From positions 186,001-250,000 of the forward strand of contig CAJQUW010000506.1 in assembly GCA_907163375.1 (NCBI GenBank): DNA of 64,000 nt, written 5' to 3'. A program made the position numbers and the translations under genes. The stretch is from Prostheceraeus crozeri (lineage: Eukaryota > Platyhelminthes > Polycladida > Euryleptidae). This document shows, in pieces, positions 43,938 to 55,002 of this stretch (its first letter is position 1; each line of letters opens with the position of its first letter). The notes under the pieces were generated by a model. The model searched no databases and was not told the DNA's origin. It saw only the letters and a list, made by a program, of their open reading frames with translations.

Positions 43938-45065
43938 TTAAGAGGGCTCATGGGGCGTTCTCCGTCCACCGACACTACTGTCACTTCCACGACTACTGCA
44001 AGAACTCTGAAAGGAAAAGAATAGATTAGATGCGGTAAGGAAATGATCATGTTGAAGTAACTTACTGGGAACTTTCTTCCGGACTTTTCGGACGACGAAG
44101 TCCTCAAGCTCGCCGGTGATGTCCATATTCATATGGAGGCATCGGACTTCGTCGCCCTCGTAGCATTGCTGCGTCTGATTGGGATCGCTAGTGATCGTTG
44201 GGCGTCATACACATTATTTTCGAAGAGGGGAAGCTGGACTTCATACACTCTTCTTTTTCTACACTTCTCACGCTCATGCAATCGCTCAACTTCCGACAAC
44301 AACTGTCTGTTAATCACCTTCGTCTCTTCCACTTCCTTCACCACACCTCGCATCCGCTCTACTTCATTCTTCTCACACATCAACTCCGACTCTAAGCGTT
44401 CAACTGCCTTCACTCGCTTCATCATTCCACTCCTTTCCTTCAACCACTCCTGCTCCTTCACTCGCTTCTCCAACTCCTCTCTCATCACCTTCATACCATC
44501 AACCTTAGCCTTCAGTTCTTCATTCTCCTTCAAAACTTTTCTATTCACACTCTCCATACCCATCATGCGATCCTTCAACCTCACAAACGCCTCTGTATCA
44601 TGCGCCTCTTTCCTAGGCGATGATGTCGCCAACGGCTTTCCCACTTCCTGACTCTCCCTGTCTTTCTTTTCCTGACCGTCCCACTCTTCCTTCAAATCAC
44701 CTATATCCCCAAACAATTCTTCCATCACCGCATCCAAATCAACCTAATCAGTCTTTCTAATTTTCGCTCTCAACTCCACTTCCTCAGTCGCATGCTCATC
44801 ACTCTTCTCAGCCATCCCCTTCGCAATCGAAGCTACATCCTTATCATTCTCCTCCATTCCCAACAATATCCCCTCAAATCATGACTTAAGCCCCTTCTCC
44901 CCGATGTTCCCAGTCTCACACTGCAAATGCGCCTTCAGAAACTCTGCCTCATCCCCCATCGCACATCCGACAAGACACACACAGCCTCAACATCACCTTC
45001 CAGTGATGGCCCATCGTCCCCTCTTTAGCTTTCAGATGCTTCTTAAGGTTGGCTGGCTGGCTGGA

Positions 45066-48000
45066 TTACCCGACCCCGTCCCGCGGATAGGGGCGTGGCG
45101 GAACGCCACGGAGACCGAGGAGGCGGGCAACCCCCCACGGGCGATGCCAAAGATCAAAAACAGAGCCCGAGGACCCGAAGATAGCCGCTCGGGTAGAAGA
45201 GAGGGAGGGACAAGAGCACAGTAAGTGGGGTACATCGTGGTTTACACCACAATCAGGGCAGTCAGGAGAAGTGGACCTGCCAATCCTGTGAAGATAGGAG
45301 CTGAGAAGAAGGCTGTGGCCGTTGCAACGAAGACGTGAGAGCTCACAACGGGCAGCGCGAGGGAGGGACAGCTCCTCAGTTGCTACGCTAGGGACTTGTG
45401 AAGAAATCAAAGACGAACGAACGGAAGTCCTCCAGGAGTTGAACAGGGAATGACGAATGAAGGACTTCAGAGAAGACAGACACTGAGGAGCTGCAGAGGG
45501 GAGAGAAGTGCCACTTTTGGCAAGCGCATCTGCAGTATCATTGCCACTGATGATCGAGTGACCAGGAAGCCACTGCAATGACACTGAGATCGAGGAAAAG
45601 CAGAGGGACGACAAAGAGGACCAGACAGAGTGGACAGACGTGGACAAGAGGGGCGACGGGGGTGAAGAGAGCACGGTCAGAGCCGAGAGAGAGTCGGACA
45701 AGAGAAGAAGAGAGGAAAAGAGACATGAGGAGTGATGGGAAACGGACCAAGAGAGAGCATGCTGGATTGCAACCATTTCAGCTGTGAAGCTTGAACAGTG
45801 CGCACCAGCATGAAAGGAAAGAGAGAAAGTGGAAGAGCATGAAGAACAGTTTATGAAAACACCCGAGCCACCTGGTCCAAGTCGTCCAATAACGGAGCCG
45901 TCAGTCCAGATGGTCAGGTCAGCAACGGGGAGGGAGGAAAGGTGGTCTCGGACCAAAGCGGTGCGAAGAGGGACTGGGTCGGAACGGGAGCAGGGGGAGG
46001 ACAGGGCTAGTGACACGGAGAACAGAGGAGGGGACCACGGGGGGAAGGGAGGGCAGGAGACCAGGGGCTCACGCGGAGAAGAAACAGGGGGAGAAAGTGG
46101 ATGAGAAGTACAGAAGAAGCGCCACGAAGAGGAACGGACGCGCTTGTGGACAGAAAGGGTCGCTAGAGAGGACAAGGGAAACGAGGGTGGGAGGCGAAGA
46201 GCGCGCTCATAAGAGTAGAGCGACTGAGCGGTGAGGGTCACGGAGAGGGGAGGAAGTCCAGCTTCCAACAAAAGAAGAGGAATAGGAGTGGTCAAACAGC
46301 AGCCAGTGATCGCACGGCATGCGGAGCGGTGGGTAGCTTCTAGGTGTTGAAGATGTTTAGCGTAAATGAAGGGGAACCAACCAGGGGAAGCATAAGTGAG
46401 GACGGGGAGAAGAAAGGTCTTGTAGAGAGAAGCAAGGGACTCTTTGGAAGGGCCCCAAGAAGCGGATGAAACAGCCCTGAGAGATCTTAAACGAGGGAAA
46501 AGAGTGGATCTCAGGGCAGAGCTATGGGGGAAGAAGGAAAGTGTTCGGTCTAAAGTTACTCCGAGGAACTTGGGGGAAGCGTTGAATGAGAGGGGGCGGC
46601 CCAAAAGAGACAGGGAGGGCTGAACGGAAGCTTCACGGGTGGCGGTGCTGAAGAAGGAGACTTCGCATTTAGCGGGATTTAGAGGAAGCTGCCACTTTAA
46701 AGACCAAGCCTCGAGCTCAGACAGAGCTTCTTGGACGGCGGCAGTGGCGAGGTGAATGTGAGGAGAAGACGCCCAAATAGCAAGATCGTCTGCATAAAGT
46801 GAAAAGCGGACTGAGGGAGGGAGCACGGAAGAAACGTCGTTAATGAAGAGGTTGAAGAGGACTGGGCCGAGCACTGACCCTTGAGGGACTCCCCATCGAA
46901 CTCGGAAAGAGTTACTGGAAGAGTTTCGAAATGCCACTTGTGCACGACGGTCCGATAAGAAAGACTGGGTCCAGCGAACAAAGCAAGGAGGCAGGCCAGA
47001 GGCCAGAAGCTTGTGGTAGAGAGCTGAATGCCAGACCGTGTCGAAGGCACGAGAGAAATCAACGGTGGCTAACACAGTCCTTGCACAAGGCTTGGAGTTG
47101 TGAAAGCCATCGGAGATTGACTGAGTAAGAAGAACTATCTGGTCAGTGGTAGAACGGCCTGGGCGAAAACCGGCCTGAAGAGGGGTCAGAAGATCCTTAG
47201 ATTCGAGGAGAAAAGACAGACGGCCTAGCACGAGACGCTCAAAGAGTTTCGAGGTACAAGATGTAAGGCAGATAGGACGAAACGAAGACGGAGCGTCTGT
47301 GGGTTTGCCAGATTTGTGCACCGGGTAGATGGTGGAAGATTTCCAGGCGGAGGGAAAGGAGTGGGTGGACCAAGAGAGGTTGAAGATAAACAAAAGAAAA
47401 GCAAGGGCAGAAGGAGGAAGATTTTGGAGGAGAGGGTACGAGACGTGGTCAAGACCGGCTGCAGTCGACGAGGAGAGAGAACTAATAGCTGTGGTGAGCT
47501 CCGACAGGCTAAAAGGACAGCAAAAGGATGGGCAGGTACAGGTAGAGGAGCGGAGCTCACGAAGGAAGCGGCGGTTTTCAAGACGGCGATTAGAAGGAAG
47601 GGATCTAGAGAAGTGGCTCTTGAGAAAAGAAGCGTAACGGGTGGCTGTAGCCTTAGCAGAGCTACACCCGGGAAAGGTTGGATCAGAACTGGAGGATTTG
47701 GGAGTACCAGCTACTGAGCGGAGGAGGGAGAAGACCTTACGGGGGTTGGAGGAAAGGCGAAGATTGGACGCTGTCCGTTGCCAAGCATCAGCTTTCGCTT
47801 TAGCAATGGCTCTGGAGGCGGAACGGGATGCAGAAACATAAGCCTGACGATCCGCTTCACTTCGATGGGCCCGTCTGAATGCCTTGCGGCGAGCATGGAC
47901 GAGCTGATCTAGTTCCGCGGACCACCAAGCTTTCGGGGACTGGCGGGTACGACCGAAAGGAATTGAAGATTTTGCCGCTTCGAGGATGATAGAGGAGAAA

Positions 48001-48500
48001 GAAGCAGCGGCTTTAGTAAGAGTAAGAGAAGAGTACGAGTCAGAGTCGGGACAATGAGAAGTTACATGAGTCCTGTAGTCATCCCAGCGAGCTTTTTTAA
48101 AGTTGTAAGAGGGTTTGCGCTCGTTGGGAGAATAGTGTGGGGAGAGAGGAATCTTAATAGAGATGGGGAGGTGGTCAGATCCAAGATCAGGAAGGACGTA
48201 CCAGCCACATCTAGGAGCAAGAGACGAAGGTACCAGACTGAGGTCTGGGGAGGTACGCCATCCAGAAGACTGCTGCAAGAGAGTGGGAGTATCAGGGTCA
48301 TTAAGTGATTCAAGATCTGAAGCGAGAAGCCAGGAGTAGATTTCGGGGCCGAGAGAGTTAGGATGGCCCCGAGAATCCCAGGAGGGCTGGTGTGCATTAA
48401 GATCCCCAAAGATGAAGGTGGACGGGGAAGAGGGGAATGAGGAAGGAGAGAAGGTACGGCGCGAGCGGGCCTCGGTAGGGGTGGAGCTAGCTGGGGGACG
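45066..48500 (-). pseudogene. LINE ORF: endonuclease end, reverse transcriptase, RNase H, zinc knuckle
   Basis: Open from 48,278 (and upstream in the same frame to about 48,490, with FIFGDLNAHQPSW of the endonuclease) to the stop at 45,066. Numbering from 48,278: the endonuclease closes with GSDHLPI at 34-40. The reverse transcriptase has VDFSRAFD at 406-413, GVPQGSVLGP at 463-472 and YADD at 495-498. RNase H keeps all four acids: TDGS at 792-795, TAEM at 832-835, SDS at 861-863 and GNDTAD at 912-917. A CPDC...H...C knuckle lies near the end. This 1,070-codon part is intact; a frameshift near 48,490 separates it from the first part of the endonuclease, so the whole element is not autonomous as read. 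Confidence 0.9.
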
Positions 48501-49853
48501 TAGGCATTAAGTAAAGAGATAGTGTTGGAGCGGAGGTGTACGTGAATGCCAAGGAAGCTACAATGAGAATTAGACGAAGCGAGCGAGGGGATGGACCAAG
48601 GAGAATGTGCAAGACCATCCCGGACCAGAGTCATCACGCCTCCACCACTGCCGCGGCGGGGCTGAATCGTCCGATCCTGGCGGTAGCACTTATATCCAGG
48701 AATACGAAAAGTAGTGGATGGGAGAAGTTTCGTTTCCTGGATAAGAATGATGTCGTAAGGATTTGAAGATAGAAAGTGAGTGAGCTCCAAGCGGCGGGCC
48801 CGCACTCCGTTTGCGTTCCACTGAAGGATCTTGAGCTCGTTGGTTGAAGATCGGGGGGAAGAGCGAATAGGACGGAGGGGTCTTACGGGTGAAGGTGGGC
48901 TGGGCGAGGGAGGACATGGCAAAGAAAAGGCTGAGGAAGGGTAAGGAGCGGGAGGAGGAGGTGGGGGAGGCAAGACAGAGGAGGAGACAGGGGGAGGGCA
49001 GACGCAGGGAGACGGGACAGAACAACCCGAGGCTGCATGGAAGAGGGAGCAGTAGTCACGGGATAGGGCTCGGAGCGGGCGGGGAAGGAGAGGACGGAAG
49101 GTGGAGACGGGACAAAACAACACGAGACTACATGGAAGAAAGAACAGCAGTCGCGGCAGCAGGGCTGGGAGCGGGCGGGGAAGGAGTGGGCGGAAGGTGG
49201 AGACGGGAGAGGACGACACGAGGCTGCAGGGACGAGAGAGAGGCAGCCGAGGGGGTGGAGACAGGCACAGGGGGTGCGGGACGACGGGAGGGAGGAGGCC
49301 GGCCAGCGGCGACTGAGGACGAGCGGTTGGGAGGAGAGGGGAGGCGAGAGAGGACAACGCGGGGTTGCAGGGAAGAGGCCAAAGGGTCCGAGGATTGGAC
49401 GGAAACGGTGGATTGGGCGCGGGAGAGGGAGGAAGAGCGGTCTGAGGTAGAAACAGTTGGGGATGGAGAAGGAAAACGAAAGTGTGTAGGAGAGCAGGTG
49501 GGACAGACCCATTGGTGACGCCTGGGGAGGGCGTTGAAGGCGCGAGAGGTAAGAGAGGAACAGCGAAGATGAATCCAAAGTTTACATGCCGAGCACTGAG
49601 CAGAACGGCCGGTGTAGCCAACGCTTCTTTGATAGACTCCGCATGGGTACCTAGGAGGGTGGCGAGGTGAAGGACCAGGATTGGGATGGATTCCTGCCAT
49701 GAGGAGCAGGAGAAGAATGGGTAGACGAGGGAGAGGAGATGAAAGAAAGTGGCCGTAAAGATATATACAGAAGAAGACAACTATTTCTCCACGACCAACG
49801 GAGAAATAGAGTAGCAAAAACCCGAAGGAGGCAGCGCGCCAACAGACCGCCAC
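48400..49853 (-). pseudogene. LINE N-terminal region: 2A-like motif, PHD-like finger, endonuclease start
   Basis: Reading leftward from about 49,850: a hydrophobic run (LPILLLLLMAG), then IHPNPGP (ends 49,671), a 2A-like ribosome-skipping motif but with His-Pro where Asp-x-Glu is usual. A PHD-type finger follows (CSACKLWIHLRCSSLTS...WVCPTC) in which the second cysteine of the first pair is Tyr (PCGVYQ), so one zinc ligand is lost. A proline/serine-rich linker contains a repeated QPRVVLSRL block. A frame change leads to the endonuclease start (LKILQWNANGVR, ILIQETKL). The 49,853 start is a GTG; the true start is uncertain. Confidence 0.75.
49010..49380 (-). repeat. Tandem repeat inside the LINE linker
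   Basis: Four diverged copies of a segment encoding (S)LQPRVVLSRL, with anchors gaacaacccgaggctgcatg near 49,019, gacaaaacaacacgagact near 49,109, gaggacgacacgaggctgc near 49,208 and gaggacaacgcggggttgc near 49,348. Spacing is about 90-140 bp. Copies lie in different frames, so indels have accumulated here; this is where the first frame ends (49,128). Confidence 0.7.
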
Positions 49854-50027
49854 TCGGGAAAGTGTCCCCCATTTCGACCCGATCCGAGGAACGGGGCGGG
49901 TACCACCACAAGGAGGCGGAAGGACATTGGTACCCGCTTCTTAAGGTCGCTGCCTCGTGCGATGCGGCCACAACTGCATTTGCCGACAAGCATCCTAGTA
50001 TTGCACTGCTTAGTCATTGTAAAGATT

Positions 50028-50217
50028 CTGTAGAGATAGGGTAAAATTTGATAGCAAGTGTTTGTACGATACTACTTGCTGATATGCATTGAAAGACTAA
50101 GTCACCAAACATTTGATAGCAAACGTTGGAATAAAATCATCAACCAAATTTAGAGTATGATTCCTAGCTTTATCCTAAAACCCAAAGTTTGATAGCAAAC
50201 CTTGTCAGAGCACTCAC
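50028..50217 (-). other. Leader intron of the zinc-finger/coiled-coil gene
   Basis: A donor AACG|GTGAGT (first base 50,217) and an acceptor CCTATCTCTACAG (last base 50,028) bracket 190 bp. The following exon has the first ATG of the gene ten bases later. It contains three of the TTTGATAGCAAR motifs. Confidence 0.6.
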
Positions 50218-50800
50218 CGTTCGTCTTGCAACTTGAAACAGGAATGAAGTTGAGAGAGAAGACGCGGTTTATATACCCAGTGAGCACAAAGCCATGATTC
50301 AGACCTTCCTTATTTGGCCATGCGTTTGACATGACAACAGCGGTTTTACCAACTATGGGCATTGGCAGTCACCATGCTTTCAGTAACCAACTCCCAACAC
50401 AAAGACTGGGTACCCTATGACGCGAAAAGGTTTGACGTCAATGCCTGCAGTAACCCTCTCATTTTTACCAAGTTACAATGACAAGCGATAGACGTTGCCA
50501 ACCCTAAGTTACTGAGGCTAGACGAGATTTCACAAAGGCCTGATAGCAAGCCAGCAACCCCTTAGGTGTTAAGCTCTTGAATCCGTTACAGGCATTACTC
50601 AGAGGGGATCTTATCCCAGCTCCAAGGCCTCGACCCACAAATCCAACCTCGGGCGGACAGAGCGTGCGTCATGTCACTGTGTTGGTATCCCGGCCCCGAT
50701 TTTGACATAAAAACCGGTGGAGTTATTTACAAGAGGAAACGTCCCAAGTCGTTGCCTTGACCAGCTTGATAGCAAGCCGTAGAGAGGAATAGCAAGTCGT
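50040..50800 (+). repeat. Dispersed TTTGATAGCAAR motif
   Basis: tttgatagcaag at 50,047, tttgatagcaaa at 50,112 and 50,188, cctgatagcaag at 50,539, cttgatagcaag at 50,765 and a shorter aatagcaag at 50,789. All are in the same orientation, next to the right inverted repeat and around the TATA box at 50,268. Confidence 0.7.
50268..50275 (-). promoter_or_regulatory. TATA box for the spliced zinc-finger/coiled-coil gene
   Basis: GGGTATATAAACCGCG on the minus strand, 50 bp upstream of the leader-exon donor. Position and strand fit an inward-facing early-type gene at the right end, mirroring the left-end gene at 30,516. Confidence 0.65.
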
Positions 50801-52588
50801 GATTCACAAGCGTTCTGCAATGGAGATGTTTAGTAGCCACCCATGACAAGATAGCCCGTAATAGCCCGCAAGATAGTCGCAAATTTCACGTAGAATCCGA
50901 ATCTGCCCTCCGTTTGTCCATCCGAGCACTCCTTCTGCCCGAAATAAGACCTTTCATCCCAAAACGTCGAAAACCCACCTTTTTCTAACTTTGGCGTTTT
51001 TCAGAGATTCCTGCCATTTTCCTCTCTAAACCCAGGAAAACTTGGACATATGATGTTTTCCACTGCATTTTTCTCACTCTTAGCTTTCAAACGAGCTATC
51101 ACACGACTTTCTACCATCTATAGAACCAAAGTTGGAAGTCTCGTCCAGAGGGGGGGTCAGAACTTTTTCTGGCATTGAGCTGGAAACAACCTCCCTAACC
51201 CAAAATTTCACGTGAATCCGAATCTGCCCTCCGTTTTCCCATCCGAACCCTCCTTCTGGCCGAAATATGGCCTTTCTCATCCCAAAACGTCCAAAACCTA
51301 CCTTTTTCTAACTCTGGCGTTCCTAGATTCCTACCCTTACCTCACAGGAGAACTCCTCCTTCCTGCCTTCCTCTCTCTAGAGGGGGGGGGGAGGGAACGC
51401 TTTCCTCCGCTCGGACCCATTCCTCCCAACACATCCTTGGCCATTTCCTTTCGCTCTCCAGAGGGGGGGATGACTCATCGTTGCACATCTTGCACTTGAT
51501 TTTGTCAGGGGATCACTACTTCGACCTATACACACTATGCCCAAGACTACACATGGAAGATTATATTTCTTCACTTGAATTTGTTATCGCCATTTTCTTA
51601 ATCCGCCTATAATACTCAATGGAATACAACATTTCATAATTTGTCTTCATCCACAATTATATGATCTGAAATACAATACTTCTACCGCTGCTTCAGCTAC
51701 CGATTCAGGGATAGACCTTCTACAATGCTCTCGTATCTATTCTCAACCTAAAACTCAGTAAATCAGAGAATATTCAAATCTCTCTTCCAACGAAAGTAAA
51801 TGGTTTTGGCATCAGCTCTTCTGTTGATATTGCTGTGTCTGCATCTTAATTTTCGACACACTCTACTGATCTTACTTGTAGACTTACTTCAAATGTTTGG
51901 AATTTGCATTCTAATGCTTCATTTTCCTCCGCACTTTTACACTGGGAATCTCAATTTCCCTCGTTGGTGAAGCCACTTAGCATATTCATTAGACAAACAA
52001 CATTGACAGATTCCATCCGCTAACATATCGTATAGCTTCTTTTGCTGTCATCTGATCCGCGCTCGGATCTATGCTTGCAAAGCTATCGATTCTGGTGATT
52101 GGCTCAACGTTATTCCTTCAACATCGGCCTACACTTGATTGACGCCATCTGCGCAATCAGCTGATGAACGACGTTATTTGATAGGGACTTCCATTCTATC
52201 CAAATGCCAACTGTCTTGGAACCTACCGGCCTTCGCCACAGCAATGCCAAACTCGATGGCATCACCAATGTAGCATGGACTTGTGGCAAGCTACACGCGT
52301 GGGACGTGAGTGATCAGCCATTGGCCACATCGTGGAATGCTATTTCTACGAGCGGTTCCTCATCCGTGGCAAATGAGGTTGAATGTAGGAAGACAAAGAT
52401 GTATCACGACTTGAAAACGAATTTCTTCTTCCTGTTTATTTCATTGGAAGCATTCGGTGGCATGGGAGAATCTACAAGACAATTTATCTCGAGACTTGGT
52501 GCTATTTCATCAAAAACTGGCAGCAACTCCTCTTCGCTCTACCTGAGGCAGCAACGGCATACAGGTCGGCGATGCAGATATGCAACCA
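50696..52588. repeat. Right long inverted repeat of the Polinton-like element
   Basis: Inverted partner of 27,367-30,334 in two blocks: 50,696-50,862 and 51,074-52,588. The short stretch between them (50,880-51,060) is a diverged partial copy of 51,208-51,330 (shared phrase cacgt.gaatccgaatctgc), so the arm has an internal duplication. The outer edge lies at tgcaacca (52,581-52,588). Small differences from the left arm show the arms have diverged slightly since they were formed or last homogenised. Confidence 0.8.
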
Positions 52589-52659
52589 CGCCTGTATCAC
52601 GGAAACTTCGCCTGCTGCTGGAAACACTGTGCATCCACCATCCCTCTGAGCTAATGTAA
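52204..52659 (+). pseudogene. Retroelement-like ORF in right inverted repeat, continuing past its edge
   Basis: The right-hand copy of the frame at 27,383-27,751. It matches the left copy until 52,588 and then continues in unique sequence. In a neighbouring frame the continuation reads AMQICNHACITETSP, a plausible extension of the same protein tail (an 'aiQ..Na....e' ending), which would mean the right side holds the parent sequence and the left side a truncated inverted copy. No catalytic motif; family uncertain. Confidence 0.35.
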
Positions 52660-55002
52660 TTTTGTACTTTTTTCAAATATATCTTCTTATGATAGTAATA
52701 ATAGTAAAAGTAATTATTTGTCTTTATTCAAGGTAAATGAAACTCCTGCACTTGAGACATTTAAAATCATGATGATGTCAGTAAACACAAGAGATGTATA
52801 AGAAATTCATGGATGAAAAAAATTTATGCATGTTGTTATGCAAAAGTGTACAATACTCATACATTTTTGATAAGTAAATTAATGTGTGTACCGAATAAAA
52901 CTCAACAAACTGAGAGATGATAAAAAGTCGAAAAAAACTACTGAGAATAGCACGCTTTTATTAATTCATTCATAATTGGAGTTTATCTAAACATTCTGAT
53001 GAAGAAATGATTATGTATCATATAATCTCTAATCGTCTCATCGTCTCACACTTTACAGCCGATGGATCCAGCATTCAGCAAATAATCAACACAATGGATC
53101 AAAGTACGGATAAAAAATTGTCCCAGATTCCCGATGCAGTCGAACCAGTACCGTGCGGTCCACAACATTTATCGTCAGCAACCCTGCCGTCACATGCATG
53201 TAAGTTTGTGGGATGCAAATTGTCATCATTATTTGTATATTCTCCCACTTAGTGCTTCCTGCTTTTGAATGATTCAAAACTTTCATAAATCAAACATCAA
53301 AACTCCATAACTTCAAAAACTTCAAAACTTCATAAATGGACAATAATCTACTCTTTTTTTAAAAGAAATCGCAAATGATGTCTATAAATCCGTAGTCACG
53401 CGAACCTGTACAGTTTGTTTCAAATAATGATCTTATTATTCCATCACCACTGAAAGCGTTCCTAAAATTGCTGTTCAAGTCTGCGGAATTTCTCAATCAC
53501 ACTTCCATGGAAGTCGTCTTTTTGAATCTACTAGTATGTTGATGTTCAAATGCAGAATTTGCTGTGGATTGTATTTATGGATTGATTTTAACATCGATGG
53601 TCTGTAATCGTGATTAACTGATTTTGTATTCACAACTACTTTCGAAGATCTTATATGCATTGAGTGACATTTCACTTTTGACAACGGTGATTATTTAACA
53701 ATATTAATAACAACACGGTGACATTAACATGTATGTGATAAAATGTTTGTTTGGATCAGTTAGTAGATCATAGAAATATATAAAGTACAGTCAATTCGAG
53801 AATGGCCACGTCAGAAACAGGGATTGCACAGGGTCAAGATCCGGATCCGGGATCCGTTATGAGATCCGCCCGGATCCAGCGAAGAGCGTTTATGATAAGA
53901 TGTTGATGGTCATTAATGCTGTGGAAAATCCTATTTAACGATGGAAGTTATAAAACTTATACAGTCTCAAACTCTTTTCTCGTTACTCACTTAGAGTTGG
54001 GAAGTGGAAGCCAAGAATGCGAATGTAAACCTTAATAGAAATGTTTTATCCAGGAATGTCTGTAGCTCGGTATTGAATGACCATCTATCAATGTACAAAA
54101 AAGATGAAGCTTTTTCATGCTTCGTTCATTCTAATTGTCATGTTGCTGTTGTAGACTTGTAACCAGTGCACCCACTTTACTATTCCACACCAAGGAATGA
54201 ATGGACATCCATGAACTCAAAAGTTAATAACATTAAAAATATCCATTGTGCTTCTTCAGACATATGGTATTGATCCGACTACCTTATACTTACAATAAAC
54301 AATGGCTGTAATTAGTAATAAGTCTAATAGTTGGATATGTGCATATTACTTACATAAGCTCAAATAAAAGCAGGTTTGCTGTCTTTTTTTTATTTTAATT
54401 AAATTCACTTGTTTATCGTTATTGAAATTGCTTTTTGATTGACAATCATGGTAAATATAGACCTAAACTTAATCAACTCAGAAATTCAGTTTCAGTCATC
54501 ATGTACTAGGAAAGAGCATACATTTCTCTAAGCTCGGTCTCAATTGTAATACCGATATTTTAGATACTTATAATCATCTATTGATACTTAGTAATGATAA
54601 TTTGCAAAGAAGATTATAACAACTGAGAGCCAGAATGACAGCTGAAGTTGGCGATAGCAAAATCCTAGGATTTCAAGATCACTTCATTAGCATGCTTTTA
54701 TGTATTATGAAACGCATAATTTAAACTTAATCTCAGAAACCAGACTATTCAATGTTTCATGATAATGAAAACGAATTACACGTAATTTAATCACTTTTGA
54801 TGATAGGATCCGGGAGGTGCTGATATGCCATGATCACCTACTGCCATTTCATAGTTTTTAAAGCATAACTTCTAAATGCGTTGTGCCTCAATTTGTGAAT
54901 AGGAAATTGCGCATGCTTGTCTCTTTTTGATAAATTTGTTTGATTTCTCACAGAAGCATCCAACAAACCATTTTTAAAATTGTCTTCGGATGAACCCTAC
55001 TA
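52660..55002. other. Non-coding A/T-rich region
   Basis: No supported gene. Near 53,832-53,880 there is a cluster of GGATCC-type palindromes (ccggatccgggatccg...cccggatcc). Elsewhere only A/T-rich sequence. Confidence 0.5.

Larger units (their letters stand above)
45050..49935 (-). mobile_element. Near full-length non-LTR retrotransposon (RNase H-bearing, I/Ingi-like group)
   Basis: A 4,886-bp element on the minus strand flanked by an exact 12-bp target duplication, gcttcttaaggt at 45,038-45,049 and 49,936-49,947. The 3' end is a short tetranucleotide tail ((CCAG)n on the minus strand) rather than poly(A). It encodes a PHD-like finger, an apurinic-type endonuclease, reverse transcriptase, RNase H and a C-terminal zinc knuckle. 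RNase H with an APE endonuclease points to the I/Ingi/Nimb side of LINE diversity. It lands inside the zinc-finger exon of the viral element, so it is younger than that integration. A C-rich, GC-rich composition sets it apart from its A/T-rich surroundings. Confidence 0.9.
43938..50027 (-). pseudogene. Spliced zinc-finger/coiled-coil gene split by a LINE
   Basis: Transcribed leftward from the TATA box at 50,268. A leader exon is joined by a 190-bp intron (50,217-50,028) to an exon with the ATG at 50,017. The first part has CSCGRIARGSDLKK, then the LINE insertion; it resumes at 45,037 with cysteine/histidine pairs (CVSCRMC...FLKAHLQC), finger-like. After a likely one-base shift in a G run near 44,960 the frame becomes a long Glu/Lys coiled coil (44,737-44,240, e.g. 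NRKVLKENEELKAKVDGM). In-frame stops lie at 44,879, 44,744 and 44,129. A 59-bp intron (44,065-44,007; GTAAGT...TTTCAG) keeps frame into a Ser/Gly/Arg tail ending at 43,938. Probably a regulatory DNA-binding protein. I do not recognise the family. Confidence 0.55.

Noticed and set aside
44133-44651. 172-codon plus-strand Ser/Thr/Phe-rich frame
   Set aside because: It is the exact complement of the Glu/Lys coiled coil on the minus strand.
45578-47841. Several plus-strand Arg/Gly/Glu-rich frames across the LINE
   Set aside because: They are antisense to the reverse transcriptase and RNase H, and arise from its Ser/Leu/Pro-rich codon use.
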